DNA of 64,000 bases from Streblospio benedicti (taxonomy: Eukaryota > Annelida > Polychaeta > Spionida > Spionidae), in assembly GCA_019095985.1 (NCBI GenBank), contig CM032666.1, positions 2,198,855 to 2,262,854 on the forward strand. The letters are read 5' to 3'. Shown here one piece after another: positions 10,985-24,400 of the stretch. The position numbers and the translations under genes are program-made. The stretch's first letter is position 1. Each line of letters begins with the position of its first letter. A model generated the notes under the pieces. That model was not told where the DNA came from and searched no databases. It saw nothing but the letters and a program-made list of their open reading frames with translations.

Positions 10985-11770
10985 TTAAAAAGCCACACTT
11001 TAGTTCAATCTAATTTTGATTATGGCGTCAACAGCTGGTTTAGAGGGTTGCCCCAAAAAGTGAAAACAAGATTTCAAACAACACAAAATAGGCTAATTAG
11101 ATACATTTTAAACTATGATGGAAGGCACCACCTTTGATCTGAGGATTTTAAATTAGTTGGATGGTTAAATGTAAATGATCGAATTGAATACTTGTCTTTA
11201 TGTTTAATGTATAAAATACATATCAAAAAGGCTCCTGCATATTTATGTGATGTTAAACTTGTGAGTCATTCATACAATACTAGGAAGAAAGAGTTGTCGT
11301 ACATTGTACCAAAAGTTAAGTCCCATGGACAGAAAACATTTAAATATTGTAGCATTAAATATTGGAATAGTCTGCCTCTACCAATACGAAAGTCAAACTG
11401 TTTGGTGTATTTTAAATCAAAATGTAAGAAATATCATATGGACCATTTTATAAAAGAGTAATAAAAATATATTTGTTAAAAGGTTAATCATTAGTAATGT
11501 AATTATTATGTTCTATGGCACCAATTCTAGTCAGTTGTTTTTCCATGTTTTTCACCGAGGTCCACTATGGAAATAAGACTCTCCATTTTAAATGGATATC
11601 TTTTTAGTGCTCCTTGTTTGTCACATGGTTCTTTTTTTATTATATTTGTATATCTCTATTCAATTTTACTTCTATTTATATATTTTTACTTATTTGTAAT
11701 CTTTTATTTACTTTTGAATTAATATGCCTGTGATAAACGAAATAAATCAAATCAAATCAAATCAAACAAA
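10985..11770 (+). mobile_element. LINE 3' end (CR1/L2/Rex-like) with AAATC tail
   Basis: The end of a non-LTR retrotransposon ORF2 is readable from about 10994: 'VNSWFRGLPQKVKTRFQ', one stop at about 11138, then 'LVGWLNVNDRIEYLSLCLMY' and 'YWNSLPLPIRKS' to a stop at 11459-11461. This 'W-L-x-V-x-x-R-I' and 'W-N-S-L-P-x-x-I-R' arrangement is typical of the C-terminal region of CR1/L2-type elements. The 3' end is a short tandem array of AAATC (11741-11770), the usual tail of that group. It is 5'-truncated and so cannot move by itself. Confidence 0.75.
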
Positions 11771-12123
11771 CTTAAAAGGTTTTACAGTATACAGCAATAC
11801 ATATTATAAAGATATTGCAACATAGTAAAGTTACAGATTAGTTCATTTACATATTTCGGCTAGTCTCAAATTAATTAGTTCCAAATATTTGACACATTCA
11901 ATGTTAAATTTTTGAACAGGTCAAAAGTATCCACATGACATTGTACAAGCAGAATCCCTAAAATCAGGGGCTAACAAATTGAGATTGACCACTGTCCAGG
12001 TCAGGTATATATTATGTGGGGCAAGTAAAATTTGAAGTCAGATTGCTGAGTGTTAGTCATATTTCCTAGCATTCCTTAAATGCACAATCTAACATTAGAT
12101 GATGTTGAGTAATAATCTTGAGC
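11771..12123. other. Spacer, 3' flank of the zinc-finger gene
   Basis: AT-rich, no exon seen. It probably holds the 3' untranslated region of the zinc-finger gene on the minus strand; I could not fix a polyadenylation signal. Confidence 0.35.
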
Positions 12124-13137
12124 TCACTTCTTGGCATGCACAGTCATATGGTGTGTTTTCAAGTGGCCTCCTTGTGTAAATGATTTGTGACAAATATGAC
12201 AGTAAAATGGCTTCTCACCAGTGTGTGTGCGCCTGTGCATCTTCAGAGCAGAACTTTGAGCAAAACATTTGCCACACTGATCACACTTGTATGGTTTCTC
12301 TCCCGTGTGAGTGCGCATATGCTTAACAACAGTAGACCTGTAAGAGAAACTTTTCTCACAAACTCCACAACCGTAAGGTTTCTTGCCCGTGTGAGTTCTC
12401 ATGTGATCTGTCAGAGTTTCACTTCGACTGAATGATTTCTCACACACTGTACACTGATGTTCTTTCGCCCCAGTGTGGATTATCATGTGGCAGGCCAAGT
12501 GGCCATTTCGACTAAAACACTTGCCACATTGACTACACTTGTAAGGTTTCTCCCCAGAGTGAGTTCTCATATGGGTTTTCAGATTTTCACTTCTACTGAA
12601 TGATTTCTCACACACTGCACACTGATGTTCTTTCTCTCCAGTGTGGATTCTCATGTGCCTCGTCAAGGTGCTACTGTCACTAAAACAATTGCCACATTGA
12701 CTACACTCGTAAGGTTTCTCCTCTGTGTGGATTCTCATATGTCTTGTCAGATTTTCCTTTTGACTAAATGATTTCTCACACAATGCACACTGATGTTCTT
12801 TTTCTCCAGTGTGGATTCTCATATGCCTGGTCAAGGTGGTACTGACACTAAAACAATTGCCACATTGACTACACTCGTAAGGTTTCTCCTCTGTGTGGAT
12901 TCTCATATGTCTTGTCAGATTTCCCTTTTGACTGAATGATTTCTCACACACTATACACTGGTGTTTTTTCTCCCCAGTGTGGATTTTCATGTGCCTGGTC
13001 AAGTGGCTTCTCGTACTAAAACACTTGCCACAATCGGTACATTTGTATGGTTTGTCTTTTGATTTCAGAGCGTCACTTCCGCTGACCAATTTCTCATTCA
13101 ACATTGACTTCTGTTGCTCATCACTGTTGTTTGCCAT
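12124..13137 (-). CDS. C2H2 zinc-finger protein, 11 tandem fingers
   Basis: A single 337-codon open frame. About 30 residues (MANNSDEQQKSMLNEK...) precede eleven back-to-back C-x2-C-x12-H-x3-H fingers that run almost to the C-terminus ('MTVHAKK'; the last finger has H-x4-H spacing). Linkers are TGEKP-type variants (HTGEKE, HTEEKP, HSGEKP, HTGAKE). No KRAB, BTB, SCAN or ZAD domain is visible. Such arrays are sequence-specific DNA-binding nuclear proteins; the target is unknown. Fingers alternate between 'HQCxVCEKSFS' and 'YECSQCGNCFS' types. Fingers 2-3 and 4-5 are near copies at DNA level (168-bp unit), so the array grew by two-finger duplication, and contact residues differ mainly between the duplicated units. 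The ATG at 13135-13137 is the first in the frame. Intronless here; a 5' UTR exon is possible. Confidence 0.9.
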   Translation of the reverse strand: MANNSDEQQKSMLNEKLVSGSDALKSKDKPYKCTDCGKCFSTRSHLTRHMKIHTGEKKHQCIVCEKSFSQKGNLTRHMRIHTEEKPYECSQCGNCFSVSTTLTRHMRIHTGEKEHQCALCEKSFSQKENLTRHMRIHTEEKPYECSQCGNCFSDSSTLTRHMRIHTGEKEHQCAVCEKSFSRSENLKTHMRTHSGEKPYKCSQCGKCFSRNGHLACHMIIHTGAKEHQCTVCEKSFSRSETLTDHMRTHTGKKPYGCGVCEKSFSYRSTVVKHMRTHTGEKPYKCDQCGKCFAQSSALKMHRRTHTGEKPFYCHICHKSFTQGGHLKTHHMTVHAKK

Positions 13138-13801
13138 TGTAATCCTTTCTGTTTCTTATGAGATCCTATGGAAAAGTCTCCTTCAACTTTATAATATTTG
13201 ATACATCAGAAAAAACAATTCCAATGTAAAGTCTTATCCTTGAAATGGTCATGAAGTATCCACCTTTAAAGAGCCACTGCTTCTCACATATTTTTTTTCA
13301 ATTCAGTCAATAGAAAACTTACAAGTATCATATACTTGTAATAACAATTACCTCTGTATATAATTATGTTCTAATTCTGCTACTTTGCTATTAACAAAAG
13401 ACAATACAGAAAAGCATCATTATGATTTATTGCATAATGTTAAATTTATTATTTTACAGTAATATTTGTTTAGCAAAATTCTCTTGATTGTAGGACAAAC
13501 AAGGCAGATTTATCATTTAAAATTTTCAGTCACAGTGCAAACACCCTCAAAGCGATATCCCTTGTTTATGTACATTGGCGAAACCATGATGATTATCACA
13601 CTATGCTTGTCTGTTCTGTGGGGGTTTGGGACTTATTAGCGAGGTGGTCTTATCATAGAGGTGGTCTCGTTTTAGATATAGTCTTACTATAGAGGTGGTC
13701 TTGCTGGAGAGGTGGTCTCTTTATGGAGGTTCACGGTGGTCTCTTTATGAAGTTTTTGGACCTTGAGTCTTGTTACTTTGGTGTGGTAAAGAGAATAAAG
13801 T

Positions 13802-13901
13802 NNNNNNNNNNNNNNNNNNNNNNNNNNNNNNNNNNNNNNNNNNNNNNNNNNNNNNNNNNNNNNNNNNNNNNNNNNNNNNNNNNNNNNNNNNNNNNNNNNN
13901 N
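13802..13901. other. Assembly gap of 100 N
   Basis: Exactly 100 N, the usual placeholder for a gap of unknown size. It follows directly on a repeat fragment, a likely cause of the contig break. Confidence 0.95.
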
Positions 13902-15379
13902 TCTTTGTTCATGCCAGTAACCTGTCTTTGTGTGTAACAAAAAACAAGAACAGGCACAATTTTTTTCTAACTTCCGATGACAATATTATTAACCATTCCT
14001 GTGTTAATACTTTGAATAGAATACCACCCATTAGTAAACAGTTAACAGTAAGCACATGACATACTGTACCTACATGTATTCACAGTGGTATTCAATTTAT
14101 CATGAATAAAATATTGTGATTTTGACCTGTTTTTGCCTTGTAATTGTGTTACCACAAATAAGTAAATTCTTGTTTTTTGTTGATTTGGTAACATCCTCCT
14201 GGTATTCCTAAATGTCAATCATATTGTTTACTCTGTATAATTTAATTGAACATTATTATAATAATCATAAAATTTCATCTTTTTCACATACAGCCAAATA
14301 GAAAGTAAAATCAACGATAACACCATACAATAATATGGCTCAAAAGTATACACAGTATATTAGATGTAAAATTAATATGAAACAACATGATACATGGTAT
14401 ATGCACTCTCTCTAGGCATCACCAATGAGAGGACAAAAATAATAATAATATTTTGCATTGGAAAATGAAAAAATACACTCAAACTATATGGTTCTATACT
14501 TCATTCTTGAGCTGTGGTTATAATAGATTTATACATGATTTTGTTTTCAAAATATACAATTTATATTCAATAAATATTTCAAGTGTTGTAGAGGAGGCTT
14601 CTATCATATGGCAATATTAGAAAAAAACTAAATGAAAGCTTATACTAAACTAAATGCAAAGCCAAAAGTCAAAAAGCAGCTTGCATAAAAAAATGATACA
14701 TACATGTATCCTCAACATTTGGTTTCACAAGTAGAAAATATTTCACATTAATTAATACATAGCTATAAAATCAAGGCATAAATGTTTAAATGCAGATTTA
14801 TCTGGAACACAATACTAGTTATAATAATTCAGACTTAACCTAATAATAAGCTAACATTTCTATCACAAAAGTGTAAATATAATATCATTTTTCATTTTTA
14901 TAACTTATTACATCCATGATTAACATTAACAAATGTTTTGTAAACAAATTATTGTGTGATCTTGAACAATCATAAATTCATAAAAAACAAATAAACGAAA
15001 AAAATGTATCATTCACATCATATAATTGGAAAGGAATGTATTAAATGACAGACACAACCTTTACTATATCAATTGCATTGTAACCATCTACTTGTAAATT
15101 TCTACACTAAGCATAAATTCACATTTAGCATCTACTGAACATTTATATAGACTATTTTAAATTTTCAACCAGAACATTTTAAAAGCAAGTGGGTTTGTAT
15201 ATATTTTAGTGACCATATGGCTCTTTCTCATTCCAACATGGTAGTCGCATAAAAAGAGTATTAATGACAAACCAAAGTTAACTCAAAAGAACTGGACATA
15301 ATTCAGTAGCAGCCAGTTGAAGATATTGTGTGCACATCGTAAAAATCATAAAAATTAACTATAGTTATTGCCAGTCTCA

Positions 15380-15385
15380 TTTAAT
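15380..15385 (-). promoter_or_regulatory. Possible XDH polyadenylation signal (ATTAAA)
   Basis: ATTAAA on the minus strand, about 70 nt beyond the XDH stop codon. No closer AATAAA was found. Weak evidence by itself. Confidence 0.3.
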
Positions 15386-15453
15386 CATAGTTATACCAGT
15401 GACGATAAACCAGTTCTGACTCAAATAAACTGGATCACGCTGGCTACAGCCAG

Positions 15454-18400
15454 TTACAAGCGGACGAACCAGGGTTTCGCCCCAGCAGGAGGCTGCTCCA
15501 CCTTCAGGCTCTGGGTGAACTGGTCCTGACAGGCCATGCGGATCCACTCGGCTGTGGCGGGAGAGTCGAAGCGGAAAAGTGGATCGAGACCTTGATCCAG
15601 CCGCGCAGACGTCACCGCTTCCTGGAAGATAGAGGGAAAAGATACAATGAAACCGCACTTAACTGGCATATCAAGGTACATTTATGTGCCCCATCACTAA
15701 CAAGTATCCTTTTTATGAGATTTTTGGCAGCTTTGCGATCTTTTGCATTTACAAAAAGTGCACAAGGTCAAGTATAAAGGTGGTCTGCATATGTAAGTTT
15801 GCAGTATTTAGCGTATTTATGAAGGCTTTAGGACTGTCAGACCTCTTCATCGCGGGAGAAATGGTACAGAAAAAAGTGAGTGTGATTTGAACGTAACGTA
15901 AAACAATCCATTCCCCTGATTATATTATGAAGCTTTAGATCTACCTTGTCAAAATGCTTGTACCTAAGAATCAGATATTTGCGAGGTTTAAACTTATACT
16001 TTTGCCATTTGTATATTATCTTTTTCAGATAAACATATTTGAAATTTATGTTACAATAACGAGCCAACCAAAGCCATCCCCATAGAGCAAATTAAAAAAA
16101 AGAGATTCACAGATCATACTAATGATCGAGAACACAGCTCACGCAACCACTCACCTTTACAGCATAGCACAGACATCGACGCGAGTTACTCAATAACCAC
16201 TCGCTCACTTAACCACGCACACACACACACACACTCAAACTCACCTTGATAGCGAAAAACACGGATGCTGCGAGGAAGAGCGGCGGCTCCCCGATGGCCT
16301 TGGACGAGTACACGGCATGTGGGTTGGGAGCCTCTTTCAGCAGTGACACGTTGAACTCAATGGGAATGTCCGCAAAACCCGGGATCTGCCAATCAGAGAG
16401 TCGGTATATTAATACAGAACTTAAGACCAGTGACAAAGTGACAGTGTTTAATAATGTTGTTTACTAAATATTTGACTGAGAGTTTTGACCTGGTTGCATA
16501 ATACTCGAACAACAATGTGTTTCTTACTTTGACCTGAAAAAAAAACAGGTTAGTAAAACTTGGATTTGTTAGGTACTATTAAAATGCTCGATACCTTGTT
16601 GAATCCTAGCCCTAGGCCTAAACAAACCCCTGGTACCTTCCAGAATCCAAGCCCTACCCCTGTAGCGCCGGTACCTTGTAGAAGCCTGGCCCACGTGTGA
16701 GCAGCGAGCCGGCGGGCGTGTAGCGCTGCTCCTCCAGCGTGTACAGGCCCTGGCCCTGCACGAAGGCGCCCTCAATCTGACCCACGTCCACCGCCGGGTT
16801 CAGCGACTTGCCGACGTCCATCACGATGTCAGTGCGCAGCACCGTGTGGTCGCCCGTCAGGCAGTCGATCTCAACCTCACTCACGGCTGCTCCCTGTGGG
16901 AGGGAGGATGATATGTACAGTAGAACTTCTGTATTAAGAACACTTGTGGGACCGACTTAAAGTTGTCTCAATGGAGAGGTGGTCTCTATACAGAGGTTCG
17001 TGTTGGTAGGTTTAGGTTTGGGACCGTGAAAAGTGGTCTTATTACAAAGGTGGTGTCAATCAATAGAAAGGTGATCTTAATGTCTTAATGTCTTAATTGG
17101 AGGTTTTTCTACATACATGAAAGTATTCACATCATTTTAATACAGTCTGTAGATATGAACTATGGGGATGTCTGTCAGACAATCAATCTCTAGTTCACTC
17201 ACCACTGTTCCCTGTGATTCAATATTCCTATATTTAACACATTATACACTATCACGTGGTCTTTATATCTACACCAGGTCATTGGTATACTTGTAACAGA
17301 CTACAGAACCGTGCGATTGCCCACCAGCTGTCGAATCCTAACATTCAGCCCTGCTCTAATAGAGAATCCTAAAATGCACAAGCGGCTTGTGTATTAGACT
17401 ACCTGTGTGAAGTAGCTGAACGGATGGCCGCAGTTCTTGTCCCAGTCGTAGCCGATACCCGGCGTTTTGTAGAAGCCGGTGGTGGACAGTGAGACACGGT
17501 CGAAGTATGCAGCGTTCACCCAGTCACGCCATACGCCCGTGGGGTTCGCATCCTGGTACAAAGAAACGAGGGACTTTTAGCAGCGTCCTTGTAATTGTGA
17601 ATGAGTGAGAATTCAGGGTAGTTGACTTGTAAAGTAAGGGACTGTTCATTATTTATGGGGAGGTGGGTGGAGGATTTTCTGAAAATTTCTGTACAAAGTC
17701 GGAGAGCCCCGCCCCTCTTTTTTCATGTACAAAGTTGATGGCCCGCCCTCAATTTCCATGTACAAAGTTGGCGCCCCCCCCCCCATAAATTTCCTCTGCC
17801 CCCCTCCTCATAAACATGTGATTTTTTTAGTGTCCTTGTAATGTAAATGGGTGAGTTTTTAGCATTTTGGTAAATTCAAATGTGAGCTATTATAGTCCAC
17901 TTTCAGTCTCCAGACCTCTCAGTCCCACTTGCCATCTTTTGTACTAGATCTCTAAGAGGGCATGCTTGTGTTCTTTCTCTACGCTCCCTAGAGAGCGTGC
18001 AGTGGCAGCTGCCTGTCCCAATAGAGAAAGAGGGGGTGATACTGCACTATTGACCATTCATATATGCTGGCATCAGAAAATCTGCATCTATTTACATCTT
18101 TATAGCATTTAATTACATAGAGTGAAAGTGTGTCCCTGAGTCTGATAGTGAATTGTCTCTATGTGTACATTGTCCCCATGGAGATGTTTTACTCAGCTGG
18201 TTTTACTGTATAGTTTAAGCTGTCAATTGAGTGTCTGGCAAACATGAGGATGGTCATACGATATTACATACCAGTACTGACCAGTATTTTGTATTTTGTA
18301 TATATATATCACTGCTTGAGGTCCTGAACAGGCGCGATGGCAGCGGGAGGTCAAGTGGTGTTGGTACATGGACCTCCAGAAGCAGGTTAGGCAGCCAATT

Positions 18401-21400
18401 GAGCCTCAGGTGTGTGGGGGATCACACTAGCTATAGTTTTCAAACCAGGCGAGTTCTTTTACGTGCAGAGGGATGACTGTCCTCTACACGGGACAGGCCT
18501 TTTAACGAGGCTTCAGAACCTCAGTAGCCTCTGGTGCAGTACAGTTATGGGTTCAAGTCCCACCAATCCAAGATTTAACAGTATTTCACAGAAAATAAAG
18601 CAATCACCTGCTGAGGTCTGATATCAAATACCCTCTGATGCCACACAGTTATGGGTTCAAATCCTACTAGTCAAAAATTTAACACTCTTTCACAGACAAC
18701 GAAGCGTTTACCTTGTACGGTTTGAGGCGTTCGTTGAGGATTTCGCAGGCATTGAGGATAGCCATGCCGTTGAGGTCTGAGGATGCACTGGCCGCTGTCG
18801 GGGACGTGTTCGGGACAGTCTGCGTGCTAGTCTCGCTGATGTGGACATTCTCTGGCGGGATGCCAAGGGCTTCACTCGCAACCTAGATTGGTAATTTTAA
18901 CATGAGATTTGCTGATTTGTCCACGTTGGTTTGGAACTAAGTTTGACCTTCTTGCTCAGTGAGAGAGACTCACTCCCAACTTTTTAAATTTTTAAAACAA
19001 TCTTTCTATAAATATTTTCTTATTATTTACTATTAATTTTAGTTATTTTTAATGTGGACATATACTCTTTAGACCAAAACATACATAAATATGTGAAAAT
19101 ATGAATGTTTGATTTATCAGTGGTGTTTATTTTTTTTAACTTTCAGACATAATGAACTCAAATGTTTTATAATGATATATACCATTCTCTACTGCTTAAA
19201 ATGTTTTAGTTTGCGATAATCTTATATATATATATTGTAAAAAATCTTTCTGCAACGATGGCATGGTATCAATGTTATTCATTTTCAAACTTCTTGGACT
19301 CTCAAGCATACTAAGTATATTGAGAGAGAGAAGATTCACGATGAATTGCACTAAAATGTCACTGGGAAACACATGTGTTCAACATTCATTGCACTGTTAA
19401 ATATGCTTAAAGGTGAGACTACTGTGTATTAAAGTATTAACCTTAACCTATTTGACTTTTGGTTTCTATGGCTTTTTGTAATTGAACCAGCAATAAAGCG
19501 TGTAAGACACATGCACATGCCACATGTGAAAGAATGAAGTCAATTCAACAACATTCATATCCATAGCTCTATCATCTAGTGATAGGGTCATATAGAATGT
19601 ATGATTGGTGATTTAATAAAAGCATTTTCAACCTTCTCTGTCTTGAAAAAATCATAATGGAACATATATTGAGACAGACTGGTGACAATGAATTTCACAA
19701 GGCTATGAAACAAACATTTGCTAAAAATTTTGCACTGAGAATTTGGAATTGCATCATTTTAAATGTGTGAAATTGAAACCTATTGACTTTTACAATTTCT
19801 TGTGATTGGAACAAAGACATTGAAATGTATTGGTGATGTTGGTGATTTAAAAAAAAATGTTGGTGAATTGATATTCATCAAGGCTATATAGTTATTATCT
19901 CTACTGACCTGGATCATCTTGGTGTGCAGCCCCTGTCCCATCTCGGTGCCGGCGTGTGCCAGCAGAACCGACCCGTCCGTGTAGACGTGAACCAGCGCTC
20001 CTGCCTGGTTCAGGAACAACGCCGTGAACGCGATGCCGAACTTCACTGGAAGCGCGCTGATGCCGCGCTTCTTCCACCGGTTCTGCTCGTTGAATGACTT
20101 CACCATGCCCTGCCTCTGGTGGAAGTTACTCGAGGCAAGCACCTGCCGCCAGCACTTGTCCACCTGCCAGCTGTCAATCTTCTGGTTGTAGTGCGTCACG
20201 TCTCCTTCCTAATAAACGAGAAACAACTTTTTCTTTTCTTTAATCTTTTTAAAGAATGCAATGAGAAGATTAAAAGTAAACATAAGAAAAGAGCTATAAA
20301 ATTTTTTGTACTATAATAATTGCGGTACATAATGTACTTTTAGTAATAACTTTTGGCACTACACTATGGAAAAGAATCCAATCAAACTGTAATACAGATA
20401 TGGATATGAACAGAAAGTCTAATTCAAACAAACACAATTCGTGAACATTGATGCTCTGTAAGCTGCTCCTAATAAATGAATAAGAAGTCCATATTTCCAT
20501 GCAAGAGTGCCAGGCGATGAACACTCTCGAACGAGAGACGCATGTAATATAAATCCTGCACAAGCTGCTAGCATTCCATTGCCGTGAATCTACAGCGATG
20601 ATCAGTAGACACTCCAGACACGTCTACTCGACTTGTAGCAGAGTTGGGGCGACTAAACTTTTTTGAGGTTAAAACTTAACTAAACTAAATGACAATTTTC
20701 ATAATTAAACTAAATTATACTGACTCGGGCAAATGTTATGATTAAAGTAGACTAAATCAAATGATCACTAGAACTAAACTAAATTTTGCAAATGAATTAT
20801 TTACATAATGAAATAACATATTTTATTTTTTTTCATTAACTTTTTATGCCAATATATACATATCATATATGCATACATAATATTGCTTTTTTGTAATCAA
20901 TATTCACACATATCCATTCAAGAACTACTACAGTATTGTCCGCGCATAAGGACAACAGTAATAATAGACTTCCAATGAACTTGCCGTTTTTTGGATACAT
21001 GCTCATAATTTTCAGAAATTCCTGGTCATCCGAGAAAAGAAATACTGATAGTTAGCGCGACACGTAATAAAAGTAATTTCCGAAAAGTACTGGAATTCCT
21101 ATGTCAACTGTGGTTTACATTTTATCCTTAAATAAGAAGTAAAAGTCAGAAAATTTGGAAAATACTCTGAGTACTAACCAAATCTCACTTTAATTTCGCG
21201 AATTTTTTCACATTTTTTTTCAGGCAAATTTGTTAAAAATCCAAAAATGCAAAAAATTATTCATAGTAATTACACGTAATAGGAGATATTTCCATAACAG
21301 AAAATACAGTAATAACTGTGGTCCTTATACGCGGACAATACTGTATTTCAAATAGTTTCAAAATAATTTTCAAATACAGAATGCCATATAAACATCACAT

Positions 21401-24400
21401 TGGTAATCATGTTCATATGGATTTATCATAATTATTCATTGTCATTTTTAAATCAATAAATATTCTACCATTTTCAATCTGCCACGACAGTTACTATTTC
21501 AACTAATTCCTTACTTGTTTTCAAATATGGAATGATATATGTTTACGTCATACATATATGTTCATCCATGTTTTTAAAAGTTCATTCAGTGACAACTATA
21601 GGCAAAACAAAAACTAGTGATTCTGAAAGCATTGTTTTCAATTTATCAAATAGCATTTGCGATAACCACAGAATAGAAAAAAACACTCTAAAATTTCCTA
21701 CTAGGCTGAAGTATAATAAGTAATATCTCGTTCATATGCAGTATATATATAAGAAATCAAAATGTACAAATTACCAGCCTTTTATATGAGCAGCAATGTT
21801 AAGCAATTTATTTTGAAGTAGAATCAAACAAACTGCTAATAGTATGCACAATAAACACTAATTATTTTTTTGTAAGTAAAGCCATTGAAATTAAAACTCA
21901 TAGAAATTGCCTTACCTCTACCAGGTATATTCTAACAGTTAAACTCAACACAAAGAGATACTGTGGTCCTATTAATATTAGCTACTACAATATTTGGCGT
22001 ATGAGCCATTGCCATTTCGCGACAATTTATTTTCGCGTCTGTGAGTTCAGTAAGTTAAATTTGTGTTAAAGTGCAAGATATAAAATGCACATAAAATCAA
22101 GATTACATTTAAGGATGTGCTCACTAGTGCTGTATATCGGTGACAATATTCAATATTGATTATCGGTGCTCGACAAACGATAGGTATCTGATAGTATCGT
22201 GAGTAGTATGTCATACGTTAAACATTGTCAATTGTGGTTTTAATTAAGCGCACTTTTTCCCATGATGTCAAATCAATATTGATAGTGGCATTTGCCAATT
22301 GCATCTTATTGTGTAAGATTATGGAGTCTCTTAAAGATCCCACGAAATGCTTAATAGTAAAAGATGAAAAGTTGCTTCTTCTCCGAGTTATCTAATACAT
22401 TGAGTGGTTAATGATATTCAAAAGTTCAACCGATTATCATCTGCTAGCTCCTGAACGAGCGATGTACCGATAGTCCGATATATCATTGCAGCACTAGCGC
22501 TCACACACTACGACGCATTCCTCTACCTGGTACAAGTTGAGCTCCCTCACGGTCTCGGCTGGCATGCTCAGCTTCACGGCCATCTCCGACATGATGTTCT
22601 CCATGGCTAGCATGCCCTGGGGGCCTCCGAACCCGCGGAACGCCGTGTTGGATGGCGTGTTCGTCTTACAGATGTAGCCGGTGACGCGCAGGTTCGGCAC
22701 TTTGTATGCGTTGTCGATGTGAAACAGCCCGCGCTCGAGGACGGCCGCCGACAGATCGAGGCTGAAGCCCGCGTTGCTATAGAGACTGACGTCCAGTGCC
22801 ACGAGTTTGCCGTCGCCGTGGAAACCGACCTTGTACTTGACGAAGAACGGGTGGCGCGTGCCGCACATCACCATGTCCTCGTCGCGGTCAAGCATACAAC
22901 GCACGCCGCACCTGGAATAGGGACGAGGGGGCCTACCATCTCTTTCTCGTGTATGAGTCACCTTTATTGTATTGGTGTTTTCAGGTTCTTGGAATACGGG
23001 AGTTATCTCGCAAAAATATGAAAGTGACCTGACGATTTGAGAATTCAACAGTAGTTGGTGAAACTGTCAACAAGTAAGGTTTTTCTTAAATTTGTAAGGT
23101 GTGAATGACGAAACCATGTGATGCATAAATTTTATGTATGTATTCCAAAATGATGAACACATTCAAGGATTCATGAAATGTACGTCATGTATTACTTTTA
23201 TCATATATCTGTCTGATATTTATGAAACTTTGAGATATCAGAGGAGCTGTATACTGACTAACTTGTGTTTAAATACATTTAATATACCTTTGAAGGTACA
23301 TATAATCCCTTACTCCAATTATTCCAACACGAGCCTAAACATATCCATATTTACATAGCACAGCAAACATGCATAGATAACCAAATAAAAAAATAACACA
23401 TTTTTAGTACCTGAGTTTCATGGCAGCGACGCAGACTGGAATCGACACCACCGTGGATCGCGTCTCCTTCCCCCCGAATCCGCCTCCGAGGCGTTTGACC
23501 CGCACCACCACGCGATTGGCCGGAACGCCGAGAGCATGCGCAATGTGCATCTGAGACTCGGTGGGGTTCTGCGATGATGTGAACACCTCAATCTCCCCGT
23601 CCTCGCCAATAGGGCGAGCCACCGTCGCCTGCGTCTCGAGGTAGAAGTGCTCCTGACCGCCCATGAAAAACTCACCTGCCAGGTACAATAATGTAATGCA
23701 AATGTGACGGGTTATACTGTCACGACTTTATGTTTTACATCAGGTCATTGGCACACTAGTTGATCAATAATTGATCATTTCTTCCATGCTTGCACCCACA
23801 ACTTACATTTTACACCAGGTCATTGGCACACTTGTTGACCATCAATTGATCATTGCTCTCATACTTGCACCCACAAGACCACAACGGGAATAGAACCCAC
23901 GACCTTCTGGTCATGAGTCCAACTCCCTAGCGACTCGGCCACAAAAGCACACGCGACCAATAATACAATAAGACCATCTCTCTGAGGAGATCACTGCTAA
24001 AATAAGACTATTTTGTCCTGCCAGTACATTAAAGACTCAGCCACAAGATATTCAGAATAGAATATGAATTGAGGTGACGTTTTTACAAAGGTGGTCGTAA
24101 CTGTAGGTTCTACTGTATATGATGAAGCATGAAAAATATACCTTTTACCTATTACTATTACTGTATATAACATAAACCACATAAAGTTAAAAAGGAGGAA
24201 TAGCATGATACATGTATCTGTAAATGCTAGTTATTGCAATAATATAGTTGGAATTGAAAATTTACGTAGTTGAAAAAAGTCTCTAGATAATAAGATAATA
24301 ACTTTTTTAGAATTCTACACAATAAAGCAACATTAGAATATCCATGTACTTTTCATGAGGTGTATCATATGCATTCTGCAAAAAGTGTGAATCTTCGCCA

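Larger units (their letters stand above)
13138..15453. other. AT-rich spacer and XDH 3' flank, with an assembly gap
   Basis: No exons seen. It includes a TA-family repeat fragment at about 13635-13745, a 100-N gap (13802-13901) and long AT-rich sequence. The part just below 15454 should be the XDH 3' untranslated region; a TTTAAT at 15380-15385 (ATTAAA on the minus strand) lies about 70 nt after the stop and could be its polyadenylation signal. Confidence 0.5.

Noticed and set aside
13745-13957. Open frames crossing the first N gap
   Set aside because: Openness is produced by the N run; flanks are repeat sequence.
23733-23886. Direct repeats read as terminal repeats of a larger element
   Set aside because: They are adjacent 75-nt copies of a SINE body, with nothing between them.
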